Shown: positions 35,470 through 44,093 of the stretch, piece by piece
Layout of the letters: the number at the start of each line of letters is the position of its first letter
Position numbering within the stretch: the first letter of the stretch is position 1
Assembly (NCBI RefSeq): GCF_000018145.1
Contig: NC_009952.1
Coordinates: 3,472,001 to 3,536,000, forward strand
Origin: Dinoroseobacter shibae DFL 12 = DSM 16493
Lineage (GTDB): Bacteria; Pseudomonadota; Alphaproteobacteria; Rhodobacterales; Rhodobacteraceae
DNA: 64,000 nucleotides
Direction of reading: 5' to 3'
Made by a program: the position numbers and the translations under genes
Notes under the pieces: generated by a model
Databases searched by the model: none
What the model was told of the DNA's origin: nothing
Seen by the model: the letters and a program-made list of their open reading frames with translations, nothing else

Positions 35470-35496
35470 GGGCCGCCCCGAACCGGGCGGCCCTTT
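35470..35496 (+). terminator. Rho-independent-type terminator before rimBK
   Basis: GGGCCGCCC pairs perfectly with GGGCGGCCC across a 6-base loop and is followed by TTT. It ends the short unit at 35264, leaving about 100 bp to the rimBK start, where a separate promoter or read-through is needed. Confidence 0.65.
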
Positions 35497-35599
35497 CGCA
35501 TTCAATACGGGCCTTTTCGACCTTGTGACATGTCCCGAAATGCGGTTTGCAACCCCGGAGGGCGCGCAGCACTGTGCGACCAGGCAACGGAGCGGTGTC

Positions 35600-37015
35600 A
35601 TGTCCGAAACGATCATCCTGGGATGGGAAGAATGGGTGAGCGCGCCGGGACTGGGCCTGCCTGCACTCAAGGCGAAGGTGGATACCGGCGCGCGGACCTC
35701 GGCGCTGCATGCGTCGGTGATCGAGCCGTTCGGGCCGCCGGATGCTCCGCAAGTGCGGTTCCTGATCCAGCCTGATCCGGACAACCCGGGGCTGGAGATC
35801 ACCTGTTCCGCCCCGGTGACGGATCGGCGCAACGTGACCAGTTCGAACGGCGAGACGGAGTTGCGCTTTGTCATCCAGACCGAGCTGCAGATCGGCGACC
35901 GGCGATGGCCGGTGGAGATGACCCTGACGAACCGGGACCAGATGGCCTACCGGATGTTGTTGGGCCGAACCTCGATCACCGAAGGCATGCAAGTCGACCC
36001 CAACAGTTCGTTCGTGCAGCCGGAGTTGAGCTTCGATCTCTACAAGGCGATCCCGCGCAAACGGCCGACCAAGCGCCCCCTGCGCATCGCCCTGCTGACC
36101 CGGGAGCCCGACAACTATTCCAGCAAGCGATTGATCGAGGCCGCTGAAGCGCGCGGCCACGTGATCGAGACCATCGACACCACGCGCTGCTACATGCGGA
36201 TTGGCGGCGTCGCGCCGGAAATCCATTATGACGGCAAGGTCCTGCCCCGGTTCGATGCGGTGATCCCGCGGATCGGGGCCTCGGTCACCTCGTACGGCAT
36301 GGCGGTGCTGCGACAGTTCAAAGGGACCGGGGCCTACTGCCTGAACTCGGCCGATGCGATCGGGCGGTCACGGGACAAACTGCTCGCACATCAGATCCTG
36401 TCCCAGGCGCAGATCCGGATGCCGGTGACCGCCTTCGCCGCCTCACCCAAGGATACCAAGGATCTGGTCGGGTTGGCGGGGGGTACGCCGCTGGTGGTCA
36501 AGCTGCTGGAAAGTACGCAGGGGCGCGGCGTCGTTCTGGCCGAGACGCGCAAGGCGGGCGAAAGCCTGATCGACGCCTTCCGGGGGCTGAACGCGAGTTT
36601 CCTGGTGCAGGAATTCGTGGCCGAGGCTGCAGGTTCGGACCTGCGATGTTTCGTGGTGGGCGGCAAGGTCGTGGGCGGCATCAAGCGCACCGCGGCGGAA
36701 GGCGAGTTTCGGTCGAACCTGCACCGGGGCGGATCGGCGAAATCCGTGCGCCTGACCAAGGCGGAGCGCGACGTGGCAAGACGTGCGGCGCGGGAATTGG
36801 GGTTGCAGGTCGCCGGCGTGGATATCTTGCAGAGCTCGGACGGGCCGAAGGTCCTGGAGGTGAACTCCTCCCCCGGGTTGCAGGGGATCGAGACCGCCAC
36901 GGGCAAGGATATCGCCACCATGATGATCATGCATCTGGAGGCGCAGGTCCGTCCCTTGGCACAGTTACGCGAAGGCGGACTCCGCAAGCCGAAATCCGGC
37001 AAGCGGCTCGCCTGA
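35600..37015 (+). CDS. rimK: RimB-like aspartic protease domain fused to RimK glutamate ligase
   Basis: This 471-residue protein joins two usually separate partners. Residues 1-140 are a retropepsin-like RimB domain (former ATP-dependent zinc protease family) with the catalytic DTGARTSA at 28-35. From about 160 a RimK ATP-grasp follows (LRIALLTREPDNYSSKRLIE, SVTSYGMAVLRQF, DKLLAHQILS, VVKLLEST, EVNSSPGLQGIE). RimK adds glutamates to the C-terminus of ribosomal protein S6 and makes poly-glutamate; in Pseudomonas RimB modulates RimK. The ATG at 35600 follows GGAG. The fusion implies 1:1 coupling of ligase and protease. Confidence 0.88.
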   Translation: MSETIILGWEEWVSAPGLGLPALKAKVDTGARTSALHASVIEPFGPPDAPQVRFLIQPDPDNPGLEITCSAPVTDRRNVTSSNGETELRFVIQTELQIGDRRWPVEMTLTNRDQMAYRMLLGRTSITEGMQVDPNSSFVQPELSFDLYKAIPRKRPTKRPLRIALLTREPDNYSSKRLIEAAEARGHVIETIDTTRCYMRIGGVAPEIHYDGKVLPRFDAVIPRIGASVTSYGMAVLRQFKGTGAYCLNSADAIGRSRDKLLAHQILSQAQIRMPVTAFAASPKDTKDLVGLAGGTPLVVKLLESTQGRGVVLAETRKAGESLIDAFRGLNASFLVQEFVAEAAGSDLRCFVVGGKVVGGIKRTAAEGEFRSNLHRGGSAKSVRLTKAERDVARRAARELGLQVAGVDILQSSDGPKVLEVNSSPGLQGIETATGKDIATMMIMHLEAQVRPLAQLREGGLRKPKSGKRLA

Positions 37016-37060
37016 GCGGGCGGGATTGCGTATCGTAAGGCAAGCTTGACGGCGGAGACG

Positions 37061-37483
37061 ATGCTCAGGATCAGCGATACGATAACCTTGGAGGACTGGG
37101 AGATGTCCGAAAGCTTCATGCGGGCTTCGGGCCCGGGCGGGCAGAACGTGAACAAGGTGTCCTCCGCGGTCGAGTTGCGCTTCGAAGCCGCGCGGAGCCC
37201 CAACCTGCCCGACCCGGTGAAAGGACGATTGCGACGGCTGGCCGGGCGGCGCTGGACCAAGGATGGGGCCGTGGTGCTGCAGGTGGACGAGACCCGCAGC
37301 CAGGTGCGTAACCGCGAGATTGCCCGGGACCGGCTGGCGGAGTTGATCCGGGAGGCCCTGAAGCGACCTGTACGGCGGATCCCGACCAAGCCCACGCTCG
37401 GCTCGAAACGGCGACGGCTGGCGGCCAAGACCCAGCGCGGGCAGGTCAAGGCCCTGCGCGGCAAGGTACAGGACGGCGAATGA
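37061..37483 (+). CDS. arfB: Alternative ribosome-rescue factor ArfB (peptidyl-tRNA hydrolase, YaeJ type)
   Basis: The 140-residue protein has the GGQ loop (GPGGQNVNKVSS, GGQ at 26-28) that releases peptides from stalled ribosomes lacking a stop codon, and the basic C-terminal tail (RRIPTKPTLGSKRRRLAAKT) that enters the empty mRNA channel. The start at 37061 follows GGCGGAG; a TTG 15 bases earlier is less likely. Its stop overlaps the next gene in ATGA. Confidence 0.92.
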   Translation: MLRISDTITLEDWEMSESFMRASGPGGQNVNKVSSAVELRFEAARSPNLPDPVKGRLRRLAGRRWTKDGAVVLQVDETRSQVRNREIARDRLAELIREALKRPVRRIPTKPTLGSKRRRLAAKTQRGQVKALRGKVQDGE

Positions 37484-38721
37484 GCGATCTGCTGAAGCGG
37501 CGCGCGCGCCTGATGGGGCCGAATGTGCCGACCTTCTACGACCCGCCCTTGCATATCGTGCGGGGTGAAGGCGTCTGGCTCTGGGACGCAGGGGGGCGTC
37601 GGTACCTCGATTGTTACAACAACGTGCCCCATGTGGGGCATTGTCATCCCCGAGTGGTCGACGCGATCGCCCGGCAGGCCCGGGTGCTCAACACCCATAC
37701 GCGGTACCTGCACGAGGGGGTGCTCGACTATATCGAACGGCTGACCGGGACCATGGACAACGGGCTCGATCAGGCGCTGCTGGTCTGCACCGGGTCCGAA
37801 GCGGTGGATGTGGCGCTGCGGATGGCGCGCGCGGCCACGGGCAAAACCGGGTTGATTGCCACCGACAACACCTATCACGGCAACACCACTGCCGTGGCGC
37901 AGCTGAGCACCCGGCGCCCGCCCATCGGGGGCTATTCGGACCATGTGCGATTGGTGCCCGCGCCGGAGCCGGGCACCGATGGCGCGGCCTTCGGGGCCCA
38001 TGTCGCGCGGGCTGCCGCCGAGTTGGAGACCGCCGGGCATGGGGTTGCCGCCCTGATCGTTTGCCCGATCTTTGCAAACGAGGGGCTACCCTGTCTGCCG
38101 CGCGGGTTTCTCGAACCGGCGGTAGCGGCACTGCGGACCCGTGGCGGGCTGCTGATTTCCGACGAGGTGCAGCCGGGCTTCGGGCGGCTGGGCGATGTGT
38201 TCTGGGGGTATCAGGCGCTGGGCATCGCGCCGGATGTTGTGACATTGGGCAAATCCATGGGCAATGGCTACCCGGTTGCGGGGGTGGTGGCGCGGACAGA
38301 GATCATGGGCGCGTTTCGGGAGGCATTCGGCTATTTCAATACCTTCGGCGGCTCGCCCGTCGCGGCCGCGGCGGCCATGGCGGTGCTGGATGTGCTGGAA
38401 GACGAAGGGCTGGTCGAGAACGCGAAACGGGTCGGGCGATACACGCTTGAAAGGCTCCAGGCGCTGCGCCACCCGGCGATTGACGGTGTCCGGGGATACG
38501 GGCTGGCCTTCGCCTTGGATCTTGTCGATACAGACGGGGCTCCCAACACGGCCCTCGCGGCGGCCGTGACTGAAGAAGCCAAGCGGCGCAGCGTTTTGAT
38601 CAACCGGATCGGGCGCGACATGCATATCCTGAAAATCCGCCCGCCCCTGCCCTTTGCGCCAGAGCATGGCGACCGGCTGGGCGACGTGTTGCAAGCGGCG
38701 TTCGACGCATGCCCGCGCTGA
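37480..38721 (+). CDS. Class III PLP enzyme, candidate phospho-lyase of the AGXT2L type
   Basis: This 413-residue class III aminotransferase-fold protein has the Schiff-base lysine K258 in TLGKSMGNGYPV, the PLP phosphate loop CTGSEAVDVALRMAR, and ISDEVQPGFGR. Human AGXT2L1 and AGXT2L2 have this fold but act as phospho-lyases on phosphoethanolamine and 5-phosphohydroxylysine. The gene overlaps a phosphotransferase of the hydroxylysine-kinase (AGPHD1) type by 13 bp, which suggests that role over plain transamination. The transaminase option remains open; no residue I can see settles it. Confidence 0.82.
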   Translation: MSDLLKRRARLMGPNVPTFYDPPLHIVRGEGVWLWDAGGRRYLDCYNNVPHVGHCHPRVVDAIARQARVLNTHTRYLHEGVLDYIERLTGTMDNGLDQALLVCTGSEAVDVALRMARAATGKTGLIATDNTYHGNTTAVAQLSTRRPPIGGYSDHVRLVPAPEPGTDGAAFGAHVARAAAELETAGHGVAALIVCPIFANEGLPCLPRGFLEPAVAALRTRGGLLISDEVQPGFGRLGDVFWGYQALGIAPDVVTLGKSMGNGYPVAGVVARTEIMGAFREAFGYFNTFGGSPVAAAAAMAVLDVLEDEGLVENAKRVGRYTLERLQALRHPAIDGVRGYGLAFALDLVDTDGAPNTALAAAVTEEAKRRSVLINRIGRDMHILKIRPPLPFAPEHGDRLGDVLQAAFDACPR

Positions 38722-39665
38722 TTGCAGCAGAGGCCCAAGCGGCCTGGGGGTGCGTCGAGACGCCGGAATTGCTCAGCCACCGGGAGAACACGGTGTTCGC
38801 CGTGCGCTTGCCCGATGGGGCACGGGCAGCACTGCGGGTGCATCGACCCGGCTACAAGACAGCGGCGGAGATCGCCGAAGAGCTGGCTTTTTGCGCCGGG
38901 TTGGCGGGGGCAGGCATCGCCTGTCCACGCGGGGTACCGACCTTGGCGGGGGACTGGCTTTGGCACGGGCAGGACGGGCAGGTGGTCAGCATTGTCAGTT
39001 GGGTTGCGGGGGCGCCCTTGGGGGCAGGCGACCAGGATCTCCCGCCGGAGGCACCGCGGCTTTATGCGGAACTTGGCGCAACCCTCGCGCAGATGCACCA
39101 GGCCGCCGCCGGTCTCGGCGGGGTCGGCTCGGCACGACCGGCCTGGGATATCGACGGTTTGACCGGGCCGGATCCGATCTGGGGGCGATATTGGGAAAGC
39201 CCGTGCTTGTCTTCGGCAGAGGCCGCCCTGATGATCCGGGCGCGGAACCATGCGCGCGGGATCTTGGGCGACGCCGGGGGAGAGCTGATCCGGGGCATGG
39301 TGCACGCCGACCCTCTGCGCGAGAACGTGTTCATCACCAAAACGGGGCTGGCGCTGATCGATTTTGACGACTGCGGACCGGGGTTCCGGGCCTACGACAT
39401 CGCCGTGGCCCTGACACAAAGCCTCGATGATCCGGACTTGCCTGTGCTCCGGCAGTCGATCGTGGGCGGGTATGCAGAGGTATCCGCCCTGTCCGAGGCG
39501 GAACTCGCCTGTTTGCCGGTCTTTTCCATGTTGCGCAGCTGTTGTGCCCTGGCGTGGGTCGGACCCCGCTTTGCCGCAAGCCACCCGAAACTGCATCTCT
39601 ACAAGGCACGGGCACTGCGGGCCGCCGAGGCGGTTCTGGCCAGGCGCGATATACTCGCGGGCTAG
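38709..39665 (+). CDS. APH-family small-molecule kinase, candidate hydroxylysine kinase type
   Basis: The 318-residue protein has the aminoglycoside/choline-kinase fold: a phosphate-binding strand (NTVFAVRLPDG), an ATP-site lysine/arginine region (ALRVHRPGY), the catalytic loop H199-A-D201-x4-N206 in VHADPLRENVF, and the metal-binding D218 of LIDFDDCG. It overlaps the class III gene by 13 bp. AGPHD1-like kinases pair with AGXT2L-like phospho-lyases, so it may phosphorylate the hydroxyl of an amino alcohol or hydroxylysine. Its CTAG end is shared with pncB. Confidence 0.8.
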   Translation: MPALIAAEAQAAWGCVETPELLSHRENTVFAVRLPDGARAALRVHRPGYKTAAEIAEELAFCAGLAGAGIACPRGVPTLAGDWLWHGQDGQVVSIVSWVAGAPLGAGDQDLPPEAPRLYAELGATLAQMHQAAAGLGGVGSARPAWDIDGLTGPDPIWGRYWESPCLSSAEAALMIRARNHARGILGDAGGELIRGMVHADPLRENVFITKTGLALIDFDDCGPGFRAYDIAVALTQSLDDPDLPVLRQSIVGGYAEVSALSEAELACLPVFSMLRSCCALAWVGPRFAASHPKLHLYKARALRAAEAVLARRDILAG

Positions 39666-40954
39666 ACGATCACCTCTTGCGGAACTTGCGCACCGAGGCC
39701 GAAGACACGCTTGTAACGCGCAACCTCGTCGGCCGGACCCATGGCCTTGTTGGGATTGTCGCTAAGCTTGACGGTCGGGCGGCCATTGGCGCTGACCGCC
39801 TTGCAGACCAGCGAGAAGGGCGCGAGCCCATCCCCCTCCACCAACCCGCGAAAATCGTTGGTCAGCAATGTGCCCCACCCGAAGGACACCCGGACCCGCC
39901 CAGAAAACTGGACCTGCAGCTCGGCGATCTTGTCCACATCGAGCCCGTCGGAGAAGATGATCAGCTTTTCACGCGGATCCTCACCCCGGGACCGCCACCA
40001 GGCAATGGCGCGCTCGGCGCCGGTCGCGGGATCGCCACTGTCGATGCGGATACCCGTCCAGCCCGTGAGCCAGTCCGGCGCCTCGGCCAGAAAGCCTTCG
40101 GTGCCATAGGTGTCGGGCAGGATGATGCGCAGGTTGCCCTCGTGCTCCTCGTGCCAGTCCGCAAGTACCTGGTAGGGGGCCTTGCGCAGTTCCGCGTCGC
40201 TGTCGGCGAGGGCCGAGTAGACCATGGGCAGCTCATGCGCGTTCGTGCCGATGGCTTCGACCTCCCGGCGCATGGCGATCAGGCAGTTGGAGGTGCCCAC
40301 GAATTTCTGGGCGAGACCCTCGATCATGGCCTGCACGCAGCGGTCCTGCCACATGAAGGAATGTCGCCGTCTTGTGCCGAAATCCGCCAAGCGCAAGTCG
40401 GGAATGTCGCGCAGACGTTCGACTTTCTCCCACAGGCGGGTCATGGCGCGGGCATAAAGCACCTGCAACTCGAACTTGCCCATGTCGCGGAGAACAGCGC
40501 GGGAGCGCAGCTCCATCAAAATGGCGAGGGCGGGAATTTCCCACAGCATGACCTCGTGCCACTGCCCTTCGAAGGTCAGCTCATACTGCCCGTCGCGCTT
40601 GGTCAGGGTGTAGGGCGGCAGGCGCATGCCCTCGAACCACTCCATGAAATCGGAGCGGAACATCTGGCGCTTGCCATAGAACATGTTGCCGCGCAGCCAG
40701 GTGGATTCGCCGCGGCTGAGCGAAAGGGAACGAATATGGTCGAGCTGTTCGCGCAGCTCGCCTTCGTCGATCAGCTCGGCCAGGCGAATGTCGGTGGAGC
40801 GATTGATGAGGCTGAAGGTAACGCGGGTGTCCGGGCGGTTGCGGAACACCGACTGGCACATCAGCAACTTGTAGAAGTCTGTGTCGATCAGAGACCGGAC
40901 AATCGGGTCGATTTTCCAGTTATGATTGTAGACCCGCTCAGCGATATCGACCAA
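39662..40954 (-). CDS. pncB: Nicotinate phosphoribosyltransferase
   Basis: PncB makes nicotinate mononucleotide from nicotinate and PRPP with ATP, in the NAD salvage pathway. The 430-residue sequence shows SLIDTDFYKLLMCQ at the start, the phosphorylated-His region ADFGTRRRHSF, GTSNCLIA, RIDSGDP, and FGWGTLLTNDF. Length matches the family. The nicotinamidase gene pncA, which supplies its substrate, is 2.4 kb away on the same strand with a sensor kinase in between. Confidence 0.95.
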   Translation of the reverse strand: MVDIAERVYNHNWKIDPIVRSLIDTDFYKLLMCQSVFRNRPDTRVTFSLINRSTDIRLAELIDEGELREQLDHIRSLSLSRGESTWLRGNMFYGKRQMFRSDFMEWFEGMRLPPYTLTKRDGQYELTFEGQWHEVMLWEIPALAILMELRSRAVLRDMGKFELQVLYARAMTRLWEKVERLRDIPDLRLADFGTRRRHSFMWQDRCVQAMIEGLAQKFVGTSNCLIAMRREVEAIGTNAHELPMVYSALADSDAELRKAPYQVLADWHEEHEGNLRIILPDTYGTEGFLAEAPDWLTGWTGIRIDSGDPATGAERAIAWWRSRGEDPREKLIIFSDGLDVDKIAELQVQFSGRVRVSFGWGTLLTNDFRGLVEGDGLAPFSLVCKAVSANGRPTVKLSDNPNKAMGPADEVARYKRVFGLGAQVPQEVIV

Positions 40955-41032
40955 AAGCCCGTCTCCCTCACAGCCCAGTCGCTGAGACTTCCGCTCTCGT
41001 GATAACGGATCGGCACCGCAGACGCAAAGCGG

Positions 41033-43318
41033 CTAGACCGCGGCGGAGTGTCGGGGGGGCGGTTGGGCAGCGTTGTCCGGGGCAATTGCAGAATCTCGCG
41101 TGGCCCTTGCAATGGTCCTCAAGAGGTCGTTGCGCCGGATCGGCTTGGTCAGGAACCCATCCATACCGGCCGCGAGGCACCGCTCCCGGTCGCTGGCGAA
41201 GGCGTTGGCGGTCAAGGCAATGATCGGAACCGGTGCGTTCGTGCATCGGCTGGCCTCCAGCGCACGGATGCGGCGCGTGGCCTCGAGCCCGTCGCACCGG
41301 GGCATGGACATATCCATCAGGATCAGGTCCGGCACGTCGGCGGCGAAGGCTTCGACTGCTTCGACCCCGTCCTTGGCGAACCGCATCCCGTCCTTGAGCG
41401 GCGAGAGGAGTTTAGCAAGCAACAGCCGATTGGTGCGATTGTCATCGGCGATCAGGAGCCGCAGGCTTGCGGGCAGGTCGGCTTCGTCATCGGCGCAGAT
41501 GCGCGGCGAGACCTCAACCGGTTGCATGACGTCCAGCCCGGTGACGAACTCCATGGTGAAGCAGGAGCCTTTCCCCGGCACCGAGGTCACGGTGATGTCG
41601 CCGCCCATCTGCTGCGTCAGTTGCCGCGAGATGGCCAAGCCAAGGCCCGTGCCCCCGAAGTCGCGCGTCGTGGCACTGTCGGCCTGGGCGAAGGCGTCGA
41701 AGATCTGGTCGAGCCGATCGGCAGGAATGCCGATACCGGTGTCCTGCACGGCGAGGGTGACACGCGGCGGCGCGGCGCCCGTATCCACGGCGGCGCGCAG
41801 GCTCACTGCGCCTGCCCGGGTAAACTTGATGGCATTGCCCATCAGGTTGAGAAACACCTGCCGCACGCGGCCCGGATCGCCAAGTATACGGCCCTCGGGA
41901 AGACCGCTGACGTCAACGCTCAGCGACAGCCCCTTCTCATTCGCCAGCGGGCGGACCAGATCCAGCGCGGCCTGGAGTTCAGCGCGGAGATCGAATGGTA
42001 ACTGATCGATCTCCATCTTGCCGGCTTCAAGCTTGGACAGGTCGAGGATGTCGTTGATGATGGTCAAGAGCCCCTCGCCGGAGGCGAGGATCGTTTGCAG
42101 ATTGCCGCGATGCTCGGGATCGAGCGGACCCGACAACATGACATCGGACATGCCGATGATACCATTCAGGGGCGTCCGAATCTCGTGGCTGATCATGGCG
42201 AGGAATTGGGCCTTGGCGCGTGCGCCCTCTTCGGCAGCGGTCTTGGCGGCCGCAAGCTCCTGTTCGCGCTGCTTGGCCTGGGTGATGTCGCGCTCGATCG
42301 CCACCTCGCCGACCACGTTCCCGTCACTGTCCATCATAGGGGTGATGTTCGTCTCGACCCAGATGTCCTTGCCAAATTTTGTGCGGTTGATCAGCTCCAA
42401 CCGAACGGGCTCATGGGTCCGGCGCGCGTTGAGGATCGCCTCTATCGCCTCGGTGTCGGTGTTCGGCCCATTGAGAAGCTCCGCCGGGGTGCGGCCGAGC
42501 GCTTCCTCCACCGTGTATCCGGTCACCCGCGTGAAGCTGGCATTGACGTACTCGATATGCCCGGCGCGGTCGGTCACGATCACGCTGTCATTGGCATTCG
42601 CCGCGACCATGGCGAGGTGCCGGGCCTCCCGTTCGCGGGCGCGAAGGGTCTGATAGGAGCGGTCAAGACGTTCCTGACCCTCCAACATTTCCCGCTCCAT
42701 CTTGATGCGCTTTGTGTAGCTGCGCAGCACGAAGGACACGAAAGAATACGCCATGTAGAGCAAAAGAAGCGTGGCGAGGGAGTCGAAGACGAGTTGCCCC
42801 CGCCCCCCGCGACCCTGGAGACCGTCCAAGGCAAAAAGAACGGCTATCACAAGGATGTAAATGACGAGCCGCGCCTCGGTCGCCCGCCGGTTGTAAGGGA
42901 AGACCAGGCTGGCGTTTATGATTGCACCACAGAGGTAAGCGACCGCGAAGAAGCGCGCCTCGGGACCGGCGGTCGCATGCCATCCGATCCAGACGCAGGC
43001 CGCGATGGACAGGGCCTGGACAGCTGCAGTACCGGTTGACACTATCCGCGCGCCGCGGCCGAAACTCCGCCGTTTGATCAGGACCCACAGGGTCAGGCAA
43101 TCCACCGCTTCGCCCAGGAGGGCCAAGGCCAGCGCCAGAAGACCTATTTGTGGGCTGACAAGCACCCATAGGATCAGCGCACCAAGCAAGGTCAGAACCT
43201 GCCGGGCAGCGAAATGGCCGACCCGCCCCCGCGCATAGGCGGCGAACCGGCCCTCATCACTGATCCGGTTCTCGAATTTCTGGCGCGCATTCTGCGCTTG
43301 GGGCGCGGGTTGGGGCAT
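41033..43318 (-). CDS. Membrane-bound hybrid sensor histidine kinase
   Basis: This 761-residue protein (from the ATG at 43318; a GTG 20 codons upstream is possible) has about six N-terminal membrane helices (residues 35-200), a short coiled coil, a PAS domain (NANDSVIVTDRAGHIEYVNA) with a PAC segment, HisKA with H378 in FLAMISHEIRTPLNGI, an HATPase (NLMGNAIKF, DTGIGI, GTGLGLAIS), and one receiver (IADDNRTNRLL, LMDMSMPRCDGLEA, LTKPIRR). The sensed cue is unknown. Its place between pncB and pncA may be chance. Confidence 0.9.
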   Translation of the reverse strand: MPQPAPQAQNARQKFENRISDEGRFAAYARGRVGHFAARQVLTLLGALILWVLVSPQIGLLALALALLGEAVDCLTLWVLIKRRSFGRGARIVSTGTAAVQALSIAACVWIGWHATAGPEARFFAVAYLCGAIINASLVFPYNRRATEARLVIYILVIAVLFALDGLQGRGGRGQLVFDSLATLLLLYMAYSFVSFVLRSYTKRIKMEREMLEGQERLDRSYQTLRAREREARHLAMVAANANDSVIVTDRAGHIEYVNASFTRVTGYTVEEALGRTPAELLNGPNTDTEAIEAILNARRTHEPVRLELINRTKFGKDIWVETNITPMMDSDGNVVGEVAIERDITQAKQREQELAAAKTAAEEGARAKAQFLAMISHEIRTPLNGIIGMSDVMLSGPLDPEHRGNLQTILASGEGLLTIINDILDLSKLEAGKMEIDQLPFDLRAELQAALDLVRPLANEKGLSLSVDVSGLPEGRILGDPGRVRQVFLNLMGNAIKFTRAGAVSLRAAVDTGAAPPRVTLAVQDTGIGIPADRLDQIFDAFAQADSATTRDFGGTGLGLAISRQLTQQMGGDITVTSVPGKGSCFTMEFVTGLDVMQPVEVSPRICADDEADLPASLRLLIADDNRTNRLLLAKLLSPLKDGMRFAKDGVEAVEAFAADVPDLILMDMSMPRCDGLEATRRIRALEASRCTNAPVPIIALTANAFASDRERCLAAGMDGFLTKPIRRNDLLRTIARATRDSAIAPDNAAQPPPRHSAAV

Positions 43319-43387
43319 GGCCTCCGCCGACTGGTCAACGGAGTCTGTGTTGCAGAGAAACGTTAATTTTCTCTGCACATGGCTTGT

Positions 43388-43990
43388 TCACACGTCCGAG
43401 AGACGCACGCCGGCCTCCTGCATCGCGGTGCAGGCGGATGCCAGCGAGCCGTCGAGGTCGATGGCGCGGCACAGGTCGGTGCGAACAGTGACGGCAAAGC
43501 CCAGTTTGGCCGCATCCACCGCCGAGTAATGCACACAGAAATCCGTGGCGAGCCCCACCAGCGTCAGGTCCGTGATGCCGCGGCTGCGCAGATACCCGTC
43601 AAGCCCCGTTGGAGTTTCATGATCGTTCTCGAAGAACGCAGAATAACTGTCGATGGCCGGGCGAAACCCCTTGCGCACGATCATGTCGGCACGGGTCGTA
43701 TCCAGATCGGGGTGAAATGCCGCCCCGTCACTGCCTTGTACGCAATGGTCCGGCCAAAGGACCTGCGGGCCATAGGGCATATCGATCATCGACAGGGGAG
43801 CGGCTCCGGGATGACTACTGGCAAAAGAACTGTGACCCGCCGGGTGCCAATCCTGGGTGAGCACCACCGCTTCGGCCTCAGCCATCAGGGCGTTGATGGC
43901 GGGCACGATGGTATTGCCTTCGGCCACCGCAAGCGCGCCGCCGGGACAGAAATCGTTTTGCACATCGATGACGATCAGGGCGTGGGTCAT
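43388..43990 (-). CDS. pncA: Nicotinamidase
   Basis: PncA deamidates nicotinamide to nicotinate, feeding pncB. The 200-residue isochorismatase-fold protein carries the catalytic triad D9 (VIDVQNDFCPGG), K107 (VRKGF) and C152 (ATDFCVHYSA), and metal ligands in QDWHP. The ATG at 43990 follows GGAGGTTTTTG. A TTG one codon upstream is unlikely. Confidence 0.94.
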   Translation of the reverse strand: MTHALIVIDVQNDFCPGGALAVAEGNTIVPAINALMAEAEAVVLTQDWHPAGHSSFASSHPGAAPLSMIDMPYGPQVLWPDHCVQGSDGAAFHPDLDTTRADMIVRKGFRPAIDSYSAFFENDHETPTGLDGYLRSRGITDLTLVGLATDFCVHYSAVDAAKLGFAVTVRTDLCRAIDLDGSLASACTAMQEAGVRLSDV

Positions 43991-44093
43991 CAAAAACCTC
44001 CGGGTCTACACCGGACCTGCGTAGAAAGGCCGCTGGCGCGGGTCAAGCGGCATGGCTTGGCAAGGCAGGGACGGACCCGGTATAGCCGCGCCC

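Larger units (their letters stand above)
35264..35496 (+). ncRNA. Short leader or sRNA-like transcription unit upstream of rimBK
   Basis: This 230-bp unit has its own signals. A TTGACA box lies at 35264-35269, and the spacing points to a weak -10 near 35287. There is an almost perfect complement of the 16S rRNA 3' end (AAAGGAGGTGATCC at 35312-35325), an 18-codon ORF, and a 9-bp perfect stem ending in TTT at 35470-35496. A CACCTCC segment (35450-35456) can pair with the Shine-Dalgarno GGAGGTG (35315-35321). It may encode a micro-peptide, act as a small RNA, or attenuate the downstream gene. Confidence 0.45.
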
